This document shows positions 1-7,962 of a stretch of 64,000 nucleotides of DNA, one piece after another. The position numbers were made by a program, and so were the translations under genes. Under the pieces are notes generated by a model. It did no database searches. It saw only the letters and a program-made list of their open reading frames with translations, and was not told the origin of the DNA. The stretch spans positions 62,001 through 126,000 of the forward strand of contig NZ_JAKJSC010000003.1 of assembly GCF_029029525.1 (NCBI RefSeq), in the 5' to 3' direction. The DNA comes from Labilibaculum sp. DW002 (GTDB lineage: Bacteria > Bacteroidota > Bacteroidia > Bacteroidales > Marinifilaceae). Positions within the stretch are counted from its first letter, which is position 1; every line of letters begins with the position of its first letter.

Positions 1-66
1 AAAGTACAATACTTTTAAGAAAAGAACCTTGCTTGGAAGTGCATCTAAATTTCATCAGTAATTTTT

Positions 67-97
67 CTTGATACTTAATACTTGAAGCTTGATACTT
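67..97. repeat. Short direct repeat CTTGATACTT x2
   Basis: The 10-mer CTTGATACTT occurs at 67-76 and again at 88-97, separated by AATACTTGAAG, just beyond the stop of the thiamine-binding gene. Bases 1-66 show no gene. The repeat looks like simple low-complexity intergenic sequence. No function is assigned. Confidence 0.4.
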
Positions 98-409
98 TTA
101 CTTATTAACGGCACCAATCTTATTCTCAATAGCCTCTACCTTTGTTTTTAAACGGTTGTGCTTATTTTTTTGAATGTCGATGGTCATTGTGGTGTAAACA
201 CGTTCAGAGTCTTCCGCTAAAACGTCGTAACAGCTATTTACAAGCGCTAACGCTTCAGGAAGAGCATCTGTTTCAATCAATGTTCCCATTGCCGTTAGCT
301 GGTAGCTAATACCGCTTTCTCGAATCAATTCAATTACCTTGCTAACCTGTTTGCTTACGCTATCTCCTTTGTCGGTAGGAAAAATAGCAAATTCAAGAAG
401 TACTGACAT
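98..409 (-). CDS. MTH1187/YqgV family thiamine-binding protein
   Basis: A small cytosolic protein of 103 residues that matches the MTH1187 (UPF0045, DUF77) family in length and pattern. It opens with MSVLLEFAIFPTDKG and has the family core AMGTLIETD near residue 41. Members fold as a ferredoxin-like sandwich and have been shown to bind thiamine; their cellular role is still vague. The gene is the last of a minus-strand pair, 11 bases after the stop of the Ig-like lipoprotein gene, so the two are probably co-transcribed. No frameshift or truncation is seen. Family assignment is good; the physiological role is not known. Confidence 0.85.
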   Translation of the reverse strand: MSVLLEFAIFPTDKGDSVSKQVSKVIELIRESGISYQLTAMGTLIETDALPEALALVNSCYDVLAEDSERVYTTMTIDIQKNKHNRLKTKVEAIENKIGAVNK

Positions 410-420
410 ATATTTGTTTG

Positions 421-2307
421 TTATTTGGTCTTTTTAGTTCTGGTTTTCTTTTTGTTCTTCAAAGCATCTTTCTCTTTTGCTTTTGCAATTTCGAGTTCAT
501 GCTTGCGTTCCATTTCCGCCTGATGCTTTTGGAAATTGATCTCAGGACCTTGCTCATTAATCTCAATGCGCTCTTTCACCTCCCAATTCGATCGTACTTT
601 CATTTCTTTTCGGAAATAGTGTACCATTTCGGGTTGTAGGTTCTCCTTGTAGTTTCCAGTATCCCACTTTCCATTATCGTTACTGTCTACAATAATTTTA
701 ATCATGTAGGTTTCAGGATTTAAGTAGTTGAAAAATACCGTTTGATCTGAATAAATTCGTTGGCTTTGTATCACTTTTTCACTCTTGTTGTTCTTTAACA
801 ATTGCACAATAAGAGCTTGTTTTACATTTATCACATCGAGTGTTATTTTGCCGTAATGCTCTTTTTCACGGGTTGTTATCTTGCCCTCAAACTGATCTGA
901 ATTGATGCCATAGATATTTAAGAAAGCGGTTGAATCAATATCAACGGCATATTTTGTTTCTGCATCCCAATCAATTTTAATGTGGTAACGAAGCAGGTTT
1001 GCAGTGTCTTGTTCAAGTTTATAATCTACAGGTATTTGCAAGGTATCTTGCAGTCGATAAAAATGAATGCTGTCCTTATTTATTTCTGCAAGAGGTTCAT
1101 TAAAATTAATAATCAGATCCTTGTGTAGATCTTGAGTACTGCTCGTTTTTAAATTGAATTTATAAACAGGCTTCTTAATTTTCATTTTTTCTTGTTTCTT
1201 CTTCGAAACCTTAGCCTTTTTCGGATCCTTAAAATTAAATTTCACGGTATCAATAAAACTAACCAACTCGCCAAGCGAATCTGTCTTTAAATATTCAAGC
1301 TTCGCTAGTAAAGTATCGCGTTTGTATATGCTCGAATCTTTAATCCAGTAAGAAAGTGTATCATTCGTTCTGTTTTTTTCCAAGATAAACCAATCTGTAC
1401 TTTCTTCCACATCAATAAAATCAATAGAAAGAGTGTCTGTTCTTTTGGCACTAAATTCAAAATAGATTTTTTCTCTACGATCCCTTTTGTAGGTACTTAA
1501 ATATTGAAGTGGATTTTCTTCATCAAACATTCTTATATGAATATTTGAAGGCTCTGTGGCAATCATCTTTTGTATTGCAATTGAGTCACCAGCAACACTA
1601 TCTATTTGTTCAAAAATATGAGCACTTGGCGTGATGATATCATCATAGAAACCAATCATTTCACCTGGGCCATTGTATAGGAAATCTCGATTCCCATCAA
1701 CCAAAGCAAATAATTTGTAGTCTCCTTTTGATAAATTATTCAATTGAAAATATCCGGCAGAATCTGTTTTTGCAACATAGCTTGGAATCGTTGTTAAGGG
1801 AACAGAATCATGCGTATTCAGATAAGCCATTACAATGGTCTTCTCAACAGGCAATTGATCAAAGGAATTGTCCAGTTTACCTTTAATGCTTAAGGAATCT
1901 AATTTCTCTCCTGTTGTAAAAACAAACTGATAGTTTTCCAGTGCATTTCCTTCATTATTATCCGCTATTCCTTCACCAAAATCTAGTGTGTAGGTTGTGT
2001 TTTCGCGAAGCTCTTCCTCTAATTTCACATAAATAGATCTACCCTTAAGTTTCACTACTGGTTTCTTTTTTAAAGGAGGCGAAATCGTAAAGTTTTCACT
2101 GATATCCTTTAATTGAACAAATTCATCGAAGAAAATTTCTATTTTTCCACCTTTAAAATTCGTTGCGAAATTTTCAGGACTTGTTTCGGTAACCTTTGGA
2201 GGGGTATAATCAAGAGGTCCACCAGTTGGCATACCTACATTTGCACAAGAATATATAAAAGCTGAAATTGCAAATCCTAAAAGGATATTAAAAGCTATCT
2301 TTTTCAA
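421..2307 (-). CDS. Ig-like (Big_5) domain lipoprotein
   Basis: A predicted outer-membrane or surface lipoprotein of about 628 residues. I place the start at a TTG codon (2307-2305), which gives a normal lipoprotein signal: MKKIAFNILLGF, then a hydrophobic run and the lipobox IYSC with Cys21. The longer open frame begins at another TTG at 2358 and would bury the signal. Residues about 35-130 (PPKVTETSPENFATNFKGG and FDEFVQLKDI) match the SbsA Ig-like/Big_5 domain found in many Bacteroidota lipoproteins. A carboxypeptidase-regulatory-like fold seems likely near residues 135-210. The tail is highly charged and Lys/Glu-rich (residues about 590-628), possibly a coiled coil. The function is unknown. 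Confidence 0.8.
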   Translation of the reverse strand: MKKIAFNILLGFAISAFIYSCANVGMPTGGPLDYTPPKVTETSPENFATNFKGGKIEIFFDEFVQLKDISENFTISPPLKKKPVVKLKGRSIYVKLEEELRENTTYTLDFGEGIADNNEGNALENYQFVFTTGEKLDSLSIKGKLDNSFDQLPVEKTIVMAYLNTHDSVPLTTIPSYVAKTDSAGYFQLNNLSKGDYKLFALVDGNRDFLYNGPGEMIGFYDDIITPSAHIFEQIDSVAGDSIAIQKMIATEPSNIHIRMFDEENPLQYLSTYKRDRREKIYFEFSAKRTDTLSIDFIDVEESTDWFILEKNRTNDTLSYWIKDSSIYKRDTLLAKLEYLKTDSLGELVSFIDTVKFNFKDPKKAKVSKKKQEKMKIKKPVYKFNLKTSSTQDLHKDLIINFNEPLAEINKDSIHFYRLQDTLQIPVDYKLEQDTANLLRYHIKIDWDAETKYAVDIDSTAFLNIYGINSDQFEGKITTREKEHYGKITLDVINVKQALIVQLLKNNKSEKVIQSQRIYSDQTVFFNYLNPETYMIKIIVDSNDNGKWDTGNYKENLQPEMVHYFRKEMKVRSNWEVKERIEINEQGPEINFQKHQAEMERKHELEIAKAKEKDALKNKKKTRTKKTK

Positions 2308-2360
2308 ATTGATTGGTTTTGTTAATTGATATTCGGCAACAAAATTACAAAGTTTCAAAA

Positions 2361-2368
2361 CAAAAATA
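2361..2368 (-). promoter_or_regulatory. Candidate -7 element (TATTTTTG) for the Ig-like lipoprotein gene
   Basis: On the minus strand this reads TATTTTTG, matching the Bacteroidota -7 consensus TANNTTTG. It puts the transcription start near 2355, downstream of the TTG at 2358, which supports the later TTG at 2307 as the start codon. No convincing -33 box is seen at 19-20 bases, so the call is tentative. It lies 17 bases from the start codon of the divergent gene. Confidence 0.35.
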
Positions 2369-2384
2369 AGTTAATAAAAGTAAA

Positions 2385-3710
2385 ATGGATGCTTCCTTAT
2401 CATTTTCCCTGTTAAAAAGAGATAATTTTCATGAATTGGCTGCAAATCAGCAATTCGATTTTGTATTTACAAGTGTTGGTGTAAGGGAAGCTTTGTTTGT
2501 TCTTTTTGCGATTACACAGGGTTATAAATGTGCTATTTTAAACAATGGTGATTTTTGTGAATCACTACACCCTATAGTAGATACAGCCGACAGAGATAAT
2601 GCATTTTTATTGGCTTTTCGGAATCAATTCCCACATTTAATCTTGCCCGATGAATACTTAAACATCAAAAGGAATACATCAAAATGGAAAAAATTGCTTC
2701 CAGGCACAGTTCGAGATAAAGATGTTGCAAAATATGAATCAGCCTTGCAAATTGAGAATGGCGATGCGGTTTCCATCGATAAAGAGTTTAAAATATCGAC
2801 AAATCGATTATTGATATCGATTTTGAAGAGTGCTGTTCAGCAAGGAGCAGTCGTTTTAAACCACATGCAATGTGAAAGAAAGAGTAAAAACCAGATTTCT
2901 GTTAGCGATCAGCTGAATGATCAGAAGAACTATTTGGTAAACTGTAAGACAATACTCGATTTTTCGCATGAACAGAAGTCGGAAAGTAGAGAGGAAATTC
3001 ATTTGTATCTGCAAAAGAAAGGTTTGTTTTTAAAACGAAGCCTGAAGTTTGCACTTGATGGTGTGTTGATACGAATGATAAGATATCAAGACTATTTCCT
3101 ACTCATTTACGAGTCGCAAGATGATAATAAACGGTTTGCACAAAAGTTAATCGATGAAATTAATCGATTGATAAACTGGGATCTGGAATTTTGTTTAGAC
3201 GATATTGTAGATTCGAAATTGCTTGCGTGTTCCGAGAGTAATAGTCTAAAAAACCAATTGGAAGATGTTGCCAAATTTTTAAAAACGAACTTGTCTTTAT
3301 CATCTTCACAATTGAATCAGCAAATGAAAGAATTACCAGTTATTGATTCTAATTTCGAAGGTAGAATCGAAATTCAGCAAATAATCGAGTTTGGAGATTA
3401 TCGCTTCGATGAAGCAAAACAAACAGGAGTAAATCCAACCTCTTTTAAAAACATGTTTTATCGCTATGGTTCCGAAATAGAGGAGTTAACCGAAAAAGCG
3501 TATGAGCTGAGACCTAGGTTTGGACCCGGAGATGATTTGTGGACCTATGTTCAAGTTTGGTATCTGTACCATTACGAAATGACTTGTACATACGAGGATT
3601 ATGTTTCAAGAATAAAGGAAGGTAAGCCAGCAATGAATTCTGATTTGATTGATAATGAGGATAGTTTCTTAAAATATCTCGCTGAATTCAAAGGTGGAGA
3701 TGTTGTATAA
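2385..3710 (+). CDS. GlpD-like protein lacking a recognisable FAD-binding loop (possible pseudoenzyme)
   Basis: 441 residues with the overall layout of an aerobic glycerol-3-phosphate dehydrogenase, but very divergent. The stretch FVFTSVGVREA (26-36) lies where GlpD has the FAD-binding VIGGGITGA loop, and NNGDF (about 54-58) lies where EKGDF normally is. Residues about 135-175 (KISTNRLLISILKSAVQQGA followed by VLNH) resemble the GlpD segment that selects the substrate-binding fold. Residues about 355-420 (FYRYGSEIEELTEKAYEL, then WYLYHYEMTCTYEDYVSR) resemble the C-terminal DAO_C helical domain. The reading frame is intact. The glycine loop is missing, so dehydrogenase activity is unlikely. 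It is divergently transcribed from the Ig-like lipoprotein. The homology is judged by eye and should be treated as moderate. Confidence 0.5.
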   Translation: MDASLSFSLLKRDNFHELAANQQFDFVFTSVGVREALFVLFAITQGYKCAILNNGDFCESLHPIVDTADRDNAFLLAFRNQFPHLILPDEYLNIKRNTSKWKKLLPGTVRDKDVAKYESALQIENGDAVSIDKEFKISTNRLLISILKSAVQQGAVVLNHMQCERKSKNQISVSDQLNDQKNYLVNCKTILDFSHEQKSESREEIHLYLQKKGLFLKRSLKFALDGVLIRMIRYQDYFLLIYESQDDNKRFAQKLIDEINRLINWDLEFCLDDIVDSKLLACSESNSLKNQLEDVAKFLKTNLSLSSSQLNQQMKELPVIDSNFEGRIEIQQIIEFGDYRFDEAKQTGVNPTSFKNMFYRYGSEIEELTEKAYELRPRFGPGDDLWTYVQVWYLYHYEMTCTYEDYVSRIKEGKPAMNSDLIDNEDSFLKYLAEFKGGDVV

Positions 3711-3745
3711 CACTTTAAAAATTAATGAATACCAACAAATAGGTA

Positions 3746-3776
3746 TTGTTAAACGGAATCTGTCTATCTACTTTTG
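3746..3776 (+). promoter_or_regulatory. Bacteroidota-type promoter of the His-rich protein/TonB receptor unit
   Basis: TTG at 3746-3748, 20 bases, then TACTTTTG at 3769-3776. This fits the -33/-7 spacing and the TANNTTTG consensus of Bacteroidota sigma-A promoters. The start would be near 3783, giving a short leader of about 26 bases. Confidence 0.5.
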
Positions 3777-3809
3777 AACCGTATTAGTAAAGTAATCTGT
3801 CGGTTCAAA
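3773..3809. promoter_or_regulatory. Perfect 9-bp inverted repeat, candidate operator
   Basis: TTTGAACCG (3773-3781) and CGGTTCAAA (3801-3809) are perfect inverted copies separated by 19 bases. The left arm overlaps the -7 promoter element and the right arm touches the ATG at 3809. Because most of the left arm would lie upstream of the transcription start, a protein-binding operator is more likely than an mRNA hairpin. No regulator gene is adjacent. Confidence 0.5.
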
Positions 3810-4174
3810 TGGACTTTTTTAGAAAAATTAAAATAGCGGTTTTAAGTTTACTGTTGCCAGCAATGATTTTGCTAGCCGGTAATGCTGTTTTTAATTGGCA
3901 CGTTCATAAAGGAGCAGACGGAACTGTAATGGTTCATGCTCACCCTTATCACAAAACAAATAGTTCAGACGGTGCAGCAAGTCATCAACATTCTTCTCAC
4001 GAATGTTTTTCGATACAACACCTTACTACATTTTTATTTTCTCTTGCTGCAATCCTTTTTTTAGCGGCTTTAATTGGAAAGGCTTTCGAGCTTAGAAACC
4101 TTTATCATTTCTTGGTTAAAGGAGGAATTTTAGATGCACTTTTACCGAATCGTGCTCCTCCCGTATTAGCTTAA
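3809..4174 (+). CDS. Small histidine-rich membrane protein
   Basis: 121 residues with two likely membrane segments (about 9-28 and 72-93). They flank a loop carrying nine histidines, at 31, 33, 43, 45, 48, 59, 61, 64 and 71, plus Cys66. Motifs in the loop include HVH, HAHPYH and HQHSSH. This clustering suggests transition-metal binding (zinc, copper or similar) on the outer side of the inner membrane; that is inference. A TonB-dependent receptor starts 126 bases downstream on the same strand, so the pair may handle one metal or metal complex. A perfect inverted repeat overlaps its promoter and start codon. I do not recognise a named family; it is broadly like DUF2946-type small metal-associated proteins. 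Confidence 0.7.
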   Translation: MDFFRKIKIAVLSLLLPAMILLAGNAVFNWHVHKGADGTVMVHAHPYHKTNSSDGAASHQHSSHECFSIQHLTTFLFSLAAILFLAALIGKAFELRNLYHFLVKGGILDALLPNRAPPVLA

Positions 4175-4186
4175 GTACCATTTTAC

Positions 4187-4213
4187 ATTACCTAAGTTCA
4201 GGTAATTCTTTTC
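4187..4213 (+). terminator. Weak hairpin between His-rich gene and TonB receptor
   Basis: ATTACCT (4187-4193), a 6-base loop, and AGGTAAT (4200-4206), followed by TCTTTT. A 7-bp AT-rich stem is a weak terminator at best. It could trim receptor expression relative to the His-rich gene, or be incidental. Confidence 0.3.
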
Positions 4214-4300
4214 GAATACACGCTTATTCCTAGTTATTTCTGTGGAGTAAACTTGCAATTCAACAACAAACACATCTAATCATATTAAATTTCGAATACA

Positions 4301-6745
4301 ATGAGAAGTATTACTCATCTGTGTATTAGCATTTTTATGCTAATAAGTCTATCTATTTCAGTTAATGCTGAAAATATTACCGCAATAGTTAAAGGTAAAG
4401 TAGTTGATTTAAATAACGAGCCAATTCCATATGCAAGCGTTGCATTAGAAGGCACATCGATTGGCGCAGTAACCAACTTCAATGGAGAATTTGAGATATT
4501 GAATGTTCCTGCGGGACATTGTCATATCGTTGCCAGTTGTGTTGGATTTCGAACTGACAAGAAACACTTCGATGTTAAACTTGGACAAGCAAACACACTT
4601 ACATTCAAAATAAATGAAGACTTTATTGGGCTCGATCAAGTTGTAGTTACAGCCGATCGTAATAAGATCAAACGCAAGGATTCTCCGGTTGTAGTGAATT
4701 CAATATCAACAAAACTATTGCAACAAACATCCGCATCAAACCTAGCAGACGGATTGGTATTCTCTCCTGGTTTACGAGTTGAAAATGACTGTAACAACTG
4801 TGGTTTCTCGCAAGTGAGAATGAATGGGTTGGAAGGTCCATATACACAAATCTTAATTAATTCTCGTCCAATTTTCAGTGGGCTGGCTGGTGTTTATGGC
4901 TTGGAACATATTCCATCAAACATGATTCAACGTGTTGAAGTTGTACGTGGTGGAGGTTCTGCTCTTTTTGGTGGAAATGCCATTGCAGGTACAATCAATA
5001 TTATTACTAAAGATCCAATCAGTAATTCTTTTAAAGCAGGCGTTAAGTATGGTGCCGTTGGTGTTGGTGCAGATGGTGCAGGGAGTGTTGCCAATGATAT
5101 TACGGCTGATTTTAATGCCTCTGTGGTATCAGAAGATCACAAAAGTGGAATTTTCATATTCGGAATGAATCGTCAGCGCGAAGATTGGGATGCTAATGAT
5201 GACGGTTATTCTGATTTGGTAAAATTAGAGAATATTAGTGCTGGTTTAAGAGCTTATCACAAATTTACCGATTTAAGTAAACTGACTTTTGAGTATCATG
5301 TAGTAGATGAGTTCAGACGTGGTGGTGATCAGTTAAATTTACCTGCACATCAGGCAAAAGTTGCTGAACAAGTCAAACATAGAATTAACTCAGGAGGGTT
5401 AGTTTGGGATCAATTCTTCAATAAGGACAGAAATAGTAAGTTTTCAGTATTTGCTTCTGCTCAACATATTGACAGAGATTCTTATTATGGTGCTGCAACT
5501 ACTCACGATGAAAATGGGGTGGAATTAGCTGTTCGCATTCCCGATTATGGTGCTTATGGTAAAACAGAAGATTTGGCGATTTCTACTGGTGCACAGTTCT
5601 ATACAAAAATGAATAACTTGCTATTCGCACCTGCTGATTTAACTTTTGGTATAGAAAATACTTACAATAAACTAAAGGATGATAAGCTGGGGTATTACGA
5701 CATTGAAAAAAAGGAATTTACTCCAACCACTAATATTGCAGATCAAAAATCAAACACAATTGGTGCCTTTGCACAAAGTAAATGGGATCTTGGCTTCATG
5801 AATTTCCTATTAGGTGTACGTATGGATTCATACAATGTAAAAAACGATGAAAACGGACATGAAGAATCAAATACTGTTTTCAGTCCACGCGCCAATGTTC
5901 TGTTTAAATTATCAGAGCCTATGCAATTTCGTATGAGCTATGCTCGTGGTTTTAGAGCTCCACAGATTTTCGATGAAGATTTACATATTGAAGCTTCAGG
6001 AGCAAGAAGAATCATCCATGAAAATGATCCTAATTTAAAGGAAGAAACATCAAACAGTTATACTGCATCTTTAGATTACACCAAATCTTTTGGTAAAACT
6101 CAAACTTATTTCCTTGTAGAGGGATTCTTTACAGACCTGATAGATCCATTTGTAAATGAATTTAGCGAGGTAGATGCTAGTGGAAATATGGTGATGCTTC
6201 GAAAAAATGCGAATGGTGCCGTTGTGAAAGGAATGAACTTTGAATTTAAGTTAGCACCTTCTCACAAATGGGATTTCCAGATGGGAATGACGGTTCAATC
6301 TAGTAAATATGATGATGCCGTTGATCAGGGAGAAGATGATGATACAGCGAATACAACTACGGATGAGATTCTTAGAACACCTGAAACCTATGGTTACTTC
6401 GCATTAAACTGGAAGCCATTACATGAATTTACAACAACTTTATCGGGAAGTTATACAGGGCCAATGAGTTTAATTCACCTTGGAGGTGGAGCTGATGAAA
6501 TGGGTAATGAGATACAAGAAAGCCTCGTGAAATCGGATCGTTTTACTGATTTAGGTATCAATTTTTCTTATCATTTCGATTTGGGTAGAGATGTGAAGTT
6601 GCAGTTCGATTGTGGTGTGAAAAACATATTTAATTCATTCCAGGATGATTTCGATTATGGTTCTGCACGCGATGCAGGATATGTTTATGGTCCATTAAAT
6701 CCTCGAACAGTTTATTTTGGTGTGAAATTGGGCAACATTTTGTAG
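4301..6745 (+). CDS. TonB-dependent outer membrane receptor (possibly metal-related)
   Basis: 814 residues with a Sec signal peptide (MRSITHLCISIFMLISLSIS, cut after about residue 23). A CarboxypepD_reg-like domain follows (about 28-110, KGKVVDLNNEPIPYASVALE), then a TonB plug (about 125-235) and a 22-strand barrel to the C terminus. The plug contains DCNNCGFSQVRMNG and GGGSALFGGNAIAGTINIIT, typical of siderophore/metal-type receptors rather than of SusC. The barrel ends NPRTVYFGVKLGNIL, as expected for a C-terminal beta strand. It should import a scarce ligand using the proton motive force via TonB. No SusD follows. The His-rich protein upstream hints at a metal ligand; the actual substrate cannot be read from sequence. 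Confidence 0.9.
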   Translation: MRSITHLCISIFMLISLSISVNAENITAIVKGKVVDLNNEPIPYASVALEGTSIGAVTNFNGEFEILNVPAGHCHIVASCVGFRTDKKHFDVKLGQANTLTFKINEDFIGLDQVVVTADRNKIKRKDSPVVVNSISTKLLQQTSASNLADGLVFSPGLRVENDCNNCGFSQVRMNGLEGPYTQILINSRPIFSGLAGVYGLEHIPSNMIQRVEVVRGGGSALFGGNAIAGTINIITKDPISNSFKAGVKYGAVGVGADGAGSVANDITADFNASVVSEDHKSGIFIFGMNRQREDWDANDDGYSDLVKLENISAGLRAYHKFTDLSKLTFEYHVVDEFRRGGDQLNLPAHQAKVAEQVKHRINSGGLVWDQFFNKDRNSKFSVFASAQHIDRDSYYGAATTHDENGVELAVRIPDYGAYGKTEDLAISTGAQFYTKMNNLLFAPADLTFGIENTYNKLKDDKLGYYDIEKKEFTPTTNIADQKSNTIGAFAQSKWDLGFMNFLLGVRMDSYNVKNDENGHEESNTVFSPRANVLFKLSEPMQFRMSYARGFRAPQIFDEDLHIEASGARRIIHENDPNLKEETSNSYTASLDYTKSFGKTQTYFLVEGFFTDLIDPFVNEFSEVDASGNMVMLRKNANGAVVKGMNFEFKLAPSHKWDFQMGMTVQSSKYDDAVDQGEDDDTANTTTDEILRTPETYGYFALNWKPLHEFTTTLSGSYTGPMSLIHLGGGADEMGNEIQESLVKSDRFTDLGINFSYHFDLGRDVKLQFDCGVKNIFNSFQDDFDYGSARDAGYVYGPLNPRTVYFGVKLGNIL

Positions 6746-6789
6746 AATAATTCCTCTTTCGAGAGATAAGAATATTGGGTTAGTTTTTA

Positions 6790-6833
6790 AACGGGGCGCT
6801 TTCTTTAACAGATGGTTAGCTCCGTTTTTCTTT
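6790..6833 (+). terminator. Rho-independent terminator after the TonB receptor
   Basis: AACGGGGC (6790-6797) pairs with GCTCCGTT (6819-6826), allowing one G-U pair, across a 21-base loop. TTTCTTT follows. The position 45 bases after the receptor stop fits a terminator. Confidence 0.45.
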
Positions 6834-6961
6834 ATTAATTAGTGATATTTTTTTTTTGGTTTGTTTATTGCAGTGTGTTTAAAGTTGCGATTGACTAGGA
6901 GGATAAAGAATTCCATCTCAAACAAATAGGTATCAGGCAATACTATATTAAAAAAGTTAAG

Positions 6962-6969
6962 TAAATTTG
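6962..6969 (+). promoter_or_regulatory. -7 element TAAATTTG
   Basis: It matches TANNTTTG and lies 29 bases before the ATG at 6999, which favours that ATG over the GTG at 6969. No clear -33 box is seen. Confidence 0.35.
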
Positions 6970-6998
6970 TGCGAATAATTTTTAAAGTAGAATTTTTT

Positions 6999-7886
6999 AT
7001 GGCTGAGAGTAGAGATACGGGTAGAAAAGACAATATTTATATTGGAATGTTGGCGTCCTTAGGAGTAATTCTTGTTATTGTTGCAGTAATGTATTTTATG
7101 GAGCATAGAGATAACAAAAAGTACATTGCCGAAATAACAACAGAGAAAGTTGGTCTGGAAAATGAATTAAAATTACTTTCTCAGGATTACGATTCTTTGC
7201 AAACTAGTAATGATACCTTGAATGTTCAACTAAAAATGGAACAAGAGAAGATTTCGGAACTTTTAGATCGAATGAAAGTTTTTAGAAATAACTCTTATGC
7301 TGAAATCAATAAATACAAGAGAGAATTAGGAACGTTAAAGGGAGTTTTAAGAGACTATATTGTACAAATCGATTCTTTAAATACACGAAATCAGTTATTA
7401 ACTGCCGAGAACAAGAGGGTTAAAAAACAAATTGATTGGGTAAAGGATAGAAATGTAAAGCTTGAAGAATCTACTGAATCGATGAAGGAAGTAATTAGCA
7501 AAGCCGCAACACTTACGCTTGTTGACCTTTCTTGTTCGCCAATTAATAAAAAAGGAAAGATTGTTAAGAAAATCTCTAAAACAGTAAAACTAAAAGCTGA
7601 ATTTACAATTCAAAAGAATGTTACTGCAGCAACGGGAGTAAAAGAAATTTTTATTCGAATTACTCGCCCAGACGAAGCCGTTTTAGGGAATCCTGAAAAC
7701 CTGCTTTTCGATTTTGAAAACACAAAATTGGTCTATTCGGCAAAACGTGAAATTGATTACGAAGGAGAACAATTAGACGTAGCTATTTTCTGGGATAATG
7801 ATGATAGCTTGATTGGTGGAGAATATAAAGTTGATGTGTTTACAGAAGGACATCACATTGGCACTTCAAAGTTTTTATTGAAGTAA
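6999..7886 (+). CDS. Membrane-anchored coiled-coil protein of unknown function
   Basis: 295 residues from the ATG at 6999; an in-frame GTG at 6969 overlaps the likely promoter and is not preferred. Layout: short basic N terminus (MAESRDTGRKD), one membrane helix (about 13-33), then a long charged coiled coil (about 38-170) rich in Glu, Lys, Asn and Leu heptads. A compact C-terminal beta domain follows (about 175-295) with IFIRITRPDEAVLGNPENLL and a C-terminal TSKFLLK. The coiled coil would extend into the periplasm and hold the C-terminal domain away from the membrane. No catalytic motif is seen. It stands alone between two terminators. Architecturally similar proteins are common in Bacteroidota, but I do not know a function for them. 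Confidence 0.75.
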   Translation: MAESRDTGRKDNIYIGMLASLGVILVIVAVMYFMEHRDNKKYIAEITTEKVGLENELKLLSQDYDSLQTSNDTLNVQLKMEQEKISELLDRMKVFRNNSYAEINKYKRELGTLKGVLRDYIVQIDSLNTRNQLLTAENKRVKKQIDWVKDRNVKLEESTESMKEVISKAATLTLVDLSCSPINKKGKIVKKISKTVKLKAEFTIQKNVTAATGVKEIFIRITRPDEAVLGNPENLLFDFENTKLVYSAKREIDYEGEQLDVAIFWDNDDSLIGGEYKVDVFTEGHHIGTSKFLLK

Positions 7887-7910
7887 GCTGATAAAAAATA
7901 TAAAACAAGA

Positions 7911-7939
7911 AAAACCATCCCGTAAAGGATGGTTTTTTT
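7911..7939 (+). terminator. Rho-independent terminator
   Basis: AACCATCC, loop CGTAAA, GGATGG, then seven T residues (7933-7939). It directly follows the coiled-coil gene. The reverse orientation also has an A/T-rich flank facing the convergent gene at 7963. Confidence 0.85.
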
Positions 7940-7962
7940 GTATCTGTAAATTTAAGATTGAA

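Noticed and set aside
418-639. 73-codon plus-strand frame opposite the Ig-like lipoprotein
   Set aside because: Its Phe/Leu-rich translation mirrors the Lys/Glu-rich tail on the other strand. It is a shadow.
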